NCBI GenBank assembly: GCA_951812925.1
Contig: OX638369.1
Span: 58,046,228 to 58,110,227, forward strand
Direction: 5' to 3'
Source of the DNA: Calliopum simillimum
Lineage: Eukaryota; Arthropoda; Insecta; Diptera; Lauxaniidae
DNA: 64,000 nt
Part shown: piece after piece, positions 55,701-64,000 of the stretch
Numbering within the stretch: the first letter of the stretch is position 1
Layout: every line of letters begins with the position of its first letter
Notes under the pieces: model-generated
Told to the model about the DNA's origin: nothing
What the model saw: only the letters and a program-made list of their open reading frames with translations
The model's database searches: none
Program-made: the position numbers and the translations under genes

Positions 55701-56820
55701 TTCTTGTGCGCCGTATAGCACAGGTTGTAGTTTAAGCTTTTTTGGAAGCTAAGGTTAAGGTTATTTATATATTCGCGGTTAAGCGAATCGCGTTTGAATC
55801 ATCGTCAACATTATGGAGCCCAAAATATCATCAGTAAAGTCACTCAATAAAATTGAAGGGGGCGTTTCATGCACAAGGCCATTAATAAATTTGTTTTTCC
55901 GGTTAACTATTCCATTAAGCTTTATAACTGACCTAAGTTAACTTGTTAATGATTGAAAGCAGTGGTCGGAGTCTCAAAAGACCAGAGGTTGGTCAAGCGA
56001 TATATAATGTGGCATGAAATATTGACCGCGAGAAACAAAACTCAGATGTTAAGAAAAAATTAAATCAGTGCGATGCGTCTGTGTGAAGCTTTTTTTGTTG
56101 TTTTTTTAGTTTTTTGTAACTTGTTTGATCATCGCAATTCGTGCGGTCAGTCAGGCCCACAACTGAGTTTTGCTAACAGGCGTCAAGCAAACGCAACACG
56201 CGCAGACATACAAGGTGTCATGTCAGTCGAGTTCCGTGCAGCCGAACAAATTATTTTCTCTCATATCTTGATTTCGACTCTTCTTTATTGGTCACTTTGT
56301 GTGTTGAATTCCTTAGGAATTTATACGTCACTTCAAATTCAGTTGGCAGGAAGCCAATAAATTTTGGCCATTGTTGCCAAATTCCCATTTACATAGTAGT
56401 TTCCGTTTGAAGAATTATTTAGTTTAAATTGTGAGATTGGTACAAAAGAAAGAACGCGAAAAAAATTGTTTGGTTCCTAATGTATCAATGTTTAATGTTC
56501 ATGAATAAACGTTCCGCAACACTGTGGAAAAGTATGTTCCCATACACAATCAAATAACAAATAAGAACTGAATTTTTCGATATGGGGCTTCACTTGAATA
56601 ACATTTTGACCAAGGAAGACTTTTTAGTCCGCAATGTTTGAAGAAGTTAGTTCTACGCTGGAAATACGCTATTCATCTGGTGAAGAGAGCAAAGAAAAAA
56701 ATGGGGAAAAAAACGACAATAAACATTCTCGTTCGGAAAAATTCGTTTGTTTTCAAGGATCAAAGAGGATAACTTTAGAATCGCAAGAAGTGATTCATGA
56801 AATTACTGCAAAGAATTTGA
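52761..56820. other. Low-repeat stretch, no gene supported
   Basis: Contains copy 2 of the dispersed repeat (53620-53738), a cagcaacaacat tract at 55340-55530, and a less AT-rich part at 55620-56360. Frames at 55456-55752 and 56073-56360 are open but show no domain or splice-consistent partner. It might be 5' regulatory or untranslated sequence of a host gene beyond this window. Confidence 0.3.
53620..53738 (+). repeat. Dispersed repeat, copy 2
   Basis: agatttatttttgtatgata, aatcatgtgatttacgtcca, agcagccttaaatcacctca, taaatctccagtggaaacat. This is the diverged partner of 46125-46240. The substitutions are spread evenly, so both are old. Confidence 0.65.
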
Positions 56821-56837
56821 GCTAGAGCTCACAAACT

Positions 56838-56886
56838 ATCGATGGTACTATCGATACTATCGATAGTCTCGCACTATTGCGAGCGT
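56838..56886. promoter_or_regulatory. TATCGATA cluster (DRE/CGATA-type)
   Basis: actatcgatggtactatcga followed by tactatcgatagtctcg holds two TATCGATA octamers, one TATCGATG and a further cgtcgatgg. TATCGATA is the Drosophila DNA-replication-related element bound by DREF, and CGATA clusters bind BEAF-32. The tandem tactatcga spacing is 10-12 bp. No promoter or gene start was recognised beside it. Confidence 0.45.
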
Positions 56887-57354
56887 CGATGGTTTATGAT
56901 AGTAAAGAAGCGAAATAGCACCAAGTTTTTATTTTGTGCAGTGTTCTCAGATTGGGGTTTTTTTTTTAAATTTTGGGAAAATAAATTTTTTTTGAAAAGT
57001 TTTGGGGAAACAAAAATTACCAGAAAAAGGCTTTGGGGAAAAAATGTATACTGGGAAAAATCTTTGGGGACAAAAAATCATATCTTAACAGAAAGAAATT
57101 ATTCGGAAATATATGTTGTCAGCGGCGCTGCCCAAAGAGGTCTGCAGCTCATTAAAGACTACAACAACGTGTAGTGCCGCAAGGAGAGGAGAAACAATTC
57201 TTACTCCAGGCCGTTAGCGCCAATCGTAAAAAACATCCAACTTGTGATAAAAATAAATAATTTGATATGCTAAAAAGGAACCAGCTTAATTTTGTAAAGT
57301 AGTAAATTTCAGCTGGTTTTCACGTAATTTTTCATAGAAGCCCACATAACGTTT

Positions 57355-57680
57355 GGAGATAAGGGGTAAGTACGTTCGAGAAAACGTTGAGGGGGGAAAA
57401 TAATGAAGGTTGGGCTTACGTTCTTCCCCACCAGGGTCACCCTGAGGAAGTCAATTTCATAAAAAAAAGTAATTTTTGCAAGGCAAAAGGTAGAGATAGG
57501 AGGAAGTATGCTTAGAAGAAATGTTGAGGCGGAAAAAATAATGGAGATTGGTCCCTCTCACCAGTAGGGAAGTAAATTTCATAAAAATTTTATTTTTGCA
57601 GGTGAGCCCACCTAAGGGGTAGAGACGAGAGGCAAGTATGTTGAGAGAAAATGTTGAGTAGAAAAAAATTAGTGCTGTTG
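57355..57680. repeat. Diverged tandem repeat, 130-137 bp period
   Basis: Three copies of a block with aagtacgttcgagaaaacgt, tgaggggg-aaaataatg and ggttgg recur at about 57366, 57503 and 57633. Between them is the shared tcataaaaa-ttt-ttttgca. Not coding. Confidence 0.65.
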
Positions 57681-57786
57681 GTATCATACATTACATCTCT
57701 AAGGGCGGCACCTGGGCAGCTATGGACCGTGTTTACTCACATTTTTTTCAACTCTGACCTTGATGCTACGCCACTTAGAACCTCCC

Positions 57787-58254
57787 TAGTGATGAGCAAA
57801 CCAAGACCAAGACCAAGACAATAGCAGTCTTGGTCTTGTTCTTGCACATTGAGTCTTGGTCTTGGTCTTGGTTTTGATATCGAGTCTTGGTCTTGGTCTT
57901 GATCTTGCTCATTAGGTCTTGGTCTCGGTCTTGGTCTTGAAAAAATTTCTAGAGATATTGCGTATTCAAAGTTTCAAAACCATATTTTTTCAAAGCAGTT
58001 GGGTTTTTAAGATGCCAAAATTCAAATTGAGAGATGATTTTATCTTCGAAACGGGCGTGGATCACCTTTGAACTATAAATTACCAAGACTGAAAAGCAGT
58101 CTTGGTCTTGACGATTATCGTTTGTAAGACCAAGACCAAGACTATAGTAGTCTTGGTCTTGGTCTTGCAAAAATATCAGCGTCTTGGTCTTGGTCTCGCA
58201 AAATTAGCAAGACCAAGAACAAGACGCAAGACCAAGACTAATTTTGCTCATCAC
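57787..58254. repeat. CAAGAC/GTCTTG hexamer hairpin with inverted ends
   Basis: Ends are AGTGATGAGCAAA (57787) and TTTTGCTCATCACT (58254). The interior is made of GTCTTG/CAAGAC hexamer runs on both strands (57800-57945 and 58095-58245) around a less repetitive middle. The TIR resembles hAT termini, but the flanks (acctccct, actgccga) do not give a convincing 8-bp duplication. ORFs here are hexamer artefacts. Confidence 0.75.
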
Positions 58255-58559
58255 TACTGCCGAAAGTCATCGCATTCTTGTAGAAGTTTATGGGGACTAT
58301 GCTCCAGCTGAATCAAGCTGTCGTGAGTGGCTAAAAATCTTCAAATATGGGAATGGCATTGGAAAAAATATAAACATTTCAAACTCCAAAAATCATTGAA
58401 GAAAGTTGAAAAGTTACAAAAATGTAAAAACACGTAAATAAAATTGAATAGTACTCCCAATGTTGATATTTCACCCACTTTTAATTGAGAAGTCCCTTAT
58501 AGTATAGTTAATATCAAAAATATTGCTTTATAAGCTTTCATTCATTAGCGTATAAAACT

Positions 58560-59065
58560 TGTGTGGGCAATGCCACGCCCTTGAACAAGTTTTCTTAATA
58601 CAATAATACTTATATCAATCATTAACCTACGTTATTAACGGTAATACGTCCTAAGGTTTCATAAAAATTGTTGCAGCCGTTTCTGAGTAATATTGAATGA
58701 ACACTTTTCATTGCTAAAGAGTAGGCGTGGCACTTTAGATCCCGCCTTATTTTCGCTTATTTCAAGGTATTGATGGTTGACATGTAAGTATATACTTACT
58801 ATCATCAAAATATCTTATAAAGTTTGTGAGACATACCATTTAACGTGTTTTACTTGAAAAGCAGGTGACACGCCCACCAGTGATATTTCGCCTACTCTCA
58901 GTTCAGAGGTGCTTAATAGAAAGTAAGCCCCACAGTTAATTTCAGAGAGATTGCCGTAAAATGCCGTGGCACCTCCCAAACTTTTCAAAATGCTGTAGTT
59001 CATGCACGTCTTAAAACTCATTTTAGATTTAAAAAAAATAGGAAAGAAATCAAAGAAATTCATTG
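58560..59065. repeat. Diverged relative of fold-back E
   Basis: gtgggcaatgccacgccctt, gagtaggcgtggcacttta, taccatttaacgtgttttac and gacacgcccaccagtgatat correspond to phrases in 47520-49560. The copy is degraded and incomplete. Confidence 0.5.
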
Positions 59066-61198
59066 TTAAAGATTACAAATCATTTGCGACAGGGCACTGA
59101 TGCCAAAATATATAAATTTTTTCCCTTTTCAGCTTAGCCCTTTTTAAAGGACAAAAGACGTAGATCAATTTACTATAGATAGGTATTTTTCACCCCATTC
59201 TACTGTACAAAAGATATATCACTAAGGTATGTAGGTATATATTTTGTATTTGGCGCATAGCACAAATTCTTGGTTTAAGTTTCCTTTGATGTTGTTTTCA
59301 ATGCTTGGTTATTCCACTTTTTAACGAAATGCACTGTTTTGTTATTTACATACGTACGTACATACATACATAAATATTTCATGTTCGGTTGTTGCCATTG
59401 CATTTTTGGGATTTCCTTTGTTGCTATAACATTTACAAGCCCTTCTTAATGACTTCTGGATGCCTGTTCGACGGCTTGAAGGAAAGTGTTGAACGCCCAC
59501 AATAAATTATGGCTTATACTTAGATACATATACGTAGTATATCCGATACGTTGGATAAATGTATGTATAAGTGTGCTTGTCGAGGTTCCTGTTGTTTTTG
59601 TAAAGTTTTTCAATGAGAAATTCACCCCAAAAATTTTTATTTTTTCCCATTAAGGGCTTATAAAGGACTGGTAACTCTTAATGGAATTAAACGACGATTA
59701 ATAAAATATTTGAAATAAAAGAAAATGTACCTTGATTAGTTTAGGAGGTGCATGAATTATAATACGAAAGCAATACAATGAACTTAATGGCATAATCTTT
59801 TGTGTAACTGAAAAGAACTGATTCCACAGTTTTTAAACCGAACAAATTGTTAATATACTGAGCTCTACGTTTCGATTTCCGGAACTGTGGGTTGGTGCAA
59901 TTTCTATCTTAAGTCTAGGTTTAAATTCCTTTTTTTATTAAACCCCCAAATCGCGAAATATTACGCTGTGATTTGAGCATTTTTACTCTAGTCATGACAA
60001 GGCCGATTATACTTTGACAACTAAGCTTGCTACAGAGCAGAACAATTTACTTTTATGACCCCACACTAATTCCTTAATGTAACGGATGACATCTCGGAAA
60101 GTAATGATCCAATTGAAAAAGTTAAAGCTATGGTTTAGAGAGAAATATCAAGGATATTCAATGCCGCTGACGAAAGTGAACTACTCAACTTCCTGGATGT
60201 ACACCATATGTCTGAAAATAGCGTTTTCTGCACTTGAATCTCAGACGCGATAGGAAAAACGGTTACCAGATTCGAAATCAGCGACCCTGAATTAGTAAAA
60301 AAAATTGTTTGGATTCAATTCAGGTTTTTTTTGTTGAACAGTTTACTAAGAAACTCCTCTCGCCTCTAGCTCCTTGTGCGCTATAGATTGCAGTTATATA
60401 TTCAATTAATAAATATTTTGTTAGTCGATTCGATGTCTTGTTAAGTTCCCTTAACATTATTGTATATTGTATTAGATGAAAAAATGAATAAGTGCTACTA
60501 CTACTACTAGAAAGAGTAGACGTAAGTACGCCTGTATTGTATTATATGCAAGTTGCTGAATATTGGCTAGCTACTCTTGAACAATTTCCCAGGGCGCGCA
60601 GTCTAATTAACCCATTAACGGCTATTGGGTAGAATTATACCCAAGAATAGAGTAATCTTAGAAAAATCTAGCTAGATCCAGGCGAGAGGTAGCGCGTATT
60701 AATTTTAAGGCACTTATAAAGGAAGGTTAGGAGCACTTAAGAAAAATTTAGGAGTCATTTAATATATTGTCTTGGGGAGTAGCTTGCGGGTCAAAGGTCA
60801 GTAAGTTAACAAAATCTGAAAAATTTAACGGAAATGTCTCTTTAAAATTATAGGAGTGGAAAATCAGAAAAGTTCTTGGTGCCTTATAGCTTGCGGTGTC
60901 CTCAATCATTCAAAATTAAATTCCCGTAGGCCAAACTGTTTATCTGGGACACGAGAATGATTTCATGGCATTGGTATTTAAATACCCATTTCGCCGTCAG
61001 AGAATTCTAACAATACCATCTTTTAATTTTTTTTTTTTAAGTAAAAATGCAAATTTGTTTGTAATAAAATATTAAATTATTATGAAATACTTGTTATATA
61101 TATGCTATTATTTCAAATACATATTTGGTTGTAAATTTTTTACACAGGGCAGCAGAAAAAAAATTTTATTTTCTGCGTCAAAGTTTTTTGAGTAAATT
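59066..61198. other. Spacer with one possible coding relic
   Basis: Includes a catacgtacgtacatacata microsatellite near 59350. No clear repeats of known type were identified. A weak coding trace is given separately at 60085-60320. Confidence 0.3.
60085..60320 (+). pseudogene. Weak coding trace, unidentified
   Basis: One frame reads TDDISESNDPIEKVKAMV, a stop, REISRIFNAADESELLNFLD, another stop, then ISDAIGKTVTRFEISDPELV. Protein-like composition in the same frame on both sides of the two stops suggests an old gene fragment of a transposon or host gene. No domain recognised. Confidence 0.25.
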
Positions 61199-62086
61199 AC
61201 ACAGGTTTACAAAAAAAAAAAATGTCATGGCGTTTTGACCAGACTATGTGTTTCCTAGGGACTTTGACGTCCTGAATCCGAATCCGTGGTCCGTTTTTTT
61301 CCAGAACGTCTGAGAAAAATTTTTCAAGGTCATATGGAGGTCATGTGTCGTTTAGTGATAAATTCGCTTTAATTCTGAAACTAATTTTTTATCATTGAGT
61401 TCTTAGTACTTAAATAGAATATGTGATCAAAAAGGGTATCTCAGACCTAGTTTCGGAGATATAGCCATCGGAAGATTAGAATATATCGTCTATGAAAAAC
61501 GCTGTAAGTTGGGAACCCCTGGATATATTTGTAAAATATTGGTGTCATATGAAAGGTATTTTGACAGCCTATAAAAATGTCGTGAAAATATTTTCAATTG
61601 GATTCATAGTTTTCGAGATATGAGCTTTTTTGAAATTTTGTGAAATTTTTCAATTACAACAACAAATAAATCAACAACACCAGCAACAACAACAACAAAA
61701 ACAACAACAACAATAAAAACAGCAACAAAATACCTTTCATATGACACTAATATTTTCCAAATCCATTCAGGGGTTCCCAACTTATAGTGGTTTTCATAGA
61801 AGATATATATTCTGATCTTCCGATGGCTATATCTCCGAAACTAGGTCCGAGATACTCTTTTTGCTCACATGTTCTTTTTAAGGCCTAAGAGCTCAATGAT
61901 TAAAAATTAGTTTCAGAATTTATCACTAAGCGACACATGAACCCCATTTTGACCTCCACATGACCTTGAATTCTTTTTTCTCAGACGTTCTGGAAAAAAC
62001 GGACCCGGAATTCGGATTCAGGACGTTAAAATCCCTAGGAAACACATAGTCTGGTCAAAACGCCATGACATTTTTTTTTTTTGTAA
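61199..62086. repeat. Fold-back F, about 360-bp arms, CAA-rich loop
   Basis: The left arm (61199-61560) starts acaggtttacaaaaaa and has atgtcatggcgttttgacca, actatgtgtttcctaggga, ggagatatagccatcggaag and ttgggaacccctgga. The right arm (61725-62086) is the inverse and ends tttgtaaacctgt. The loop (about 61560-61725) contains a long caacaacaacaacaaaaaca tract. Arms differ at scattered positions. Confidence 0.8.
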
Positions 62087-62144
62087 ACCTGTATTATTGA
62101 TCCAATAATGTAAATAAGTGCCCAATATGGTGAATTTTATGTAA

Positions 62145-62194
62145 ATCGAACTGTGGATATGCCGTTCCGTTTTATGGAGTGACAGCATGGATTG
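62145..62194. mobile_element. Right end of the 861-bp Transib family, fragment
   Basis: ctgtggatatgccgttccgt and tttatggagtgacagca match the right end of the element at 47940-48800. The terminal CTGTG is altered (catgga). No left partner lies nearby. Confidence 0.6.
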
Positions 62195-62694
62195 TAATGA
62201 TATGTTTTTTCGAGATCATATTTTAACATATCTTCTAAGAATAAAGAACATATTTTTTCTGAGGTTGGATTTCCAATGGCTTTCTTTTAGTGATAGTGTG
62301 CATTTTCCATGTTAAGCGTCTTTCCAGTCGATTTGGGGTATCTCAACGTTGGTCAATTTCATTTGTGGGAAAGTATCACTTCCTGTTGTAAACGTGGCTT
62401 GAACGAATTAAATTTTTCCTTAACTTCTAGTTTGAGCACTCATTAAGATTAAATAAGTTAGGGGCAGTTTCTTGGGTTGAGCTGCATATGGTATTTTCTT
62501 CTAAGTGATAAAAATTGTGTACATTACTCGTATGCTATTTTTGTGCGCCGAGTAGTTACAAAGGTATAGCGGATTTTATTATGTAAAGGGGCGGGGCGCC
62601 TACTGCCTTATGAATCCCACTCAAGGTATTGGCGTTAAAATTTTCTTACGTTTTCTTATGAGTTATGGCACTTTAAAAATCAACATATTGCTAT

Positions 62695-63025
62695 GCACAC
62701 TAACAGTTATCGAACAGTCATCTACGATTTGTATGTGCAAAGTTATAATCGTTTTAAAATAGCACCATAAATTGGAGCGTTAGACCAGCGTCAGGCGTAT
62801 TTTACCATTTCTGTCTGTTTCATGCCCATACAATTTATATGGAGCATACCGAAACAGAGAAGGTAAAATTACGCTGACGCTCGTCTAACGATTTAATTTA
62901 GGTATTGCTGTTAGTGTACTCCTTATTTTTTTCTAACGCTATTACTAGTGTGGTGTCATTTTAAAATGATTATAACTTTGCACATACAAATCGTAGATGA
63001 CTGTTCGATAATTCGTTTTAAAGAC
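62695..63025. repeat. Nested hairpins
   Basis: Outer pair: gttatcgaacagtcatctac..atttgtatgtgcaaagttat (62707) with the inverse at 62940-63020. Inner pair: gagcgttagaccagcgtcag..taccatttctgt with the inverse around 62850-62890. The inner hairpin centres near 62838. Confidence 0.65.
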
Positions 63026-63815
63026 AAGAATTAGTTCTAAAAGAATCAGTTAAAAGAAAAGTGGAAAAGTATTTTGTGTGTCTTGTATATAACTTTAAAC
63101 ATAGCCTAAAACTGTGTTTTTGCTCTTTTTAAATATTTAGCTATGGATATTTCAGAGAAAAAAAAAGAGGCAGATATCATTCAAAATGATTTTTGAAGGT
63201 AAAGAATAGGACTTTTAAATGAAATACCAGGTTTTACGATTTCGAACTACATTTTCTTGTGATACAGCATCAAAGTTGGGGAAAAAACATTTTTTTAAAC
63301 TTTTAGATAAGGATATTTTGAAATCCAGACGTGTTTTATGAGTTTTGAGACTAGAATCTGATTAAACATTGAAAAGTTCATTAAGAATGGCTATTTGGCA
63401 TCTGTAGTTTGATTTTTTTTTAATTCGAAAAATTCAATTTTTGAATAAAATGTAAAGTATATTCGGTTAAAATTCAATATCTTCTGAAGAAGGAACTTCT
63501 AATTTGCATTTTTTTACTCTACAAACATGTGCGCAACTTTATGCATAATCAGTTTTTGGATTAGTTTTGAAATTTTTTTTTTTTTAAGTTTAAACCTTTT
63601 GGCTTCACTGTTCTGGGCGATAAAACGAGAAAGCGACTAACTCAACATAAACTCATTTACAGAATTCTCCTACATTTTTATAAAATTTAAACTTGCTGGG
63701 GGACGCCGGGAATACAAACAGATGAAGAGCACTACAGTTGGCAAAATTACAATAGCTATGAAAAAAAAAAAAAAAAAAAAAACTGCTTGTAAGTTATATG
63801 GGCTACTTCCTAACG
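63026..63815. other. Repeat-derived spacer
   Basis: Phrases shared with fold-back B (gtgtgtcttgtatataactt, ttttgctctttttaaatat) occur at 63078-63150. A poly-A run lies at 63761-63781. No gene. Confidence 0.35.
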
Positions 63816-63819
63816 GCTC

Positions 63820-64000
63820 ACAGTGCTGCGATAGAAGGCATTTGTGTAAAAAATTTTTGTTCAAATTTAAAATTTTTTTTTATGCCATTCTACAGCAAAT
63901 AGTCCAATTAAGAAATCCCCTGAAAATTATTGAAAACTAGTGTGATTTGTAAGTGTTCCAGCTTGTTAAAGTCGGACTCTTTTTCGAAAAAAAAAACATT
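63820..64000. mobile_element. Left end of a second 861-bp-family Transib copy, cut by the window
   Basis: cacagtgctgcgatagaagg, tatgccattctacagcaaat, tagtccaattaagaaatccc and agtgtgatttgtaagtgttc follow the left part of 47940-48120 closely. The preceding 5 bases are ggctc. The right duplication lies outside the window. Confidence 0.7.

Noticed and set aside
1..64000. CRISPR array, bacterial operons, ribosome binding sites, replication origins
   Set aside because: Introns, mobile elements and composition are those of an insect nuclear genome; no regularly spaced direct repeats with unique spacers were seen.

Overview
This is eukaryotic, insect DNA, most likely from a brachyceran (higher) fly. 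It is very AT-rich and holds remnants of piggyBac, Tc1/mariner, pogo, hAT and Transib DNA transposons, a two-ORF non-LTR retrotransposon, and long fold-back repeats. One interspersed repeat (with strings such as gatcaagaatatatat and cgtctgtctg) resembles repeats common in Diptera. I found no complete host gene, rRNA gene or canonical tRNA gene. The window reads as a transposon graveyard with one young insertion.

Region by region. 1-1.1 kb: a short interspersed repeat, a CGATA-rich minisatellite and a small coding relic. 1.7-3.9 kb: a broken transposase of a family I cannot name. 5.2-7.1 kb: a decayed piggyBac transposase gene with two short introns. 9.1-11.7 kb: a fold-back repeat split by a pogo-like element that itself carries further copies of the fold-back. 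11.9-14.8 kb: a hAT element (8-bp target duplication) holding a 1.9-kb fold-back. 17.0-19.9 kb: a second pogo-like element with a Transib-type element (CGACG duplication) inside it. 20.6-25.3 kb: three hairpins, including a 1.45-kb fold-back with a 4-bp duplication. 25.7-31.6 kb: copies of a repeat that carries GGCGTGG-containing tandem units, with two TIR elements inserted.

32.0-42.7 kb is the most informative part. A piggyBac gene is split by an element flanked by TA with about 37-bp inverted ends, and that element holds a 5.3-kb non-LTR retrotransposon. The retrotransposon has two intact ORFs: ORF1, and ORF2 with endonuclease, reverse transcriptase and RNase H. Removing the TA element on paper restores the piggyBac reading frame across the junction. 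A mariner relic sits at the left edge. 43-49.6 kb: two large fold-backs, one holding an 861-bp Transib-type element (TGACG duplication). 49.6-57 kb: the least repetitive stretch, with CAA/CAG-rich tracts, a tRNA-like sequence, a hAT MITE and a TATCGATA cluster. 57-64 kb: tandem repeats, a CAAGAC-rich hairpin, a fold-back with a CAA-rich loop, and two more ends of the 861-bp Transib family.

Only the retrotransposon ORFs look functional. The other coding regions carry stops, frameshifts or deletions. Element boundaries come from target duplications and inverted repeats read by eye. Family names are inferred from motifs.
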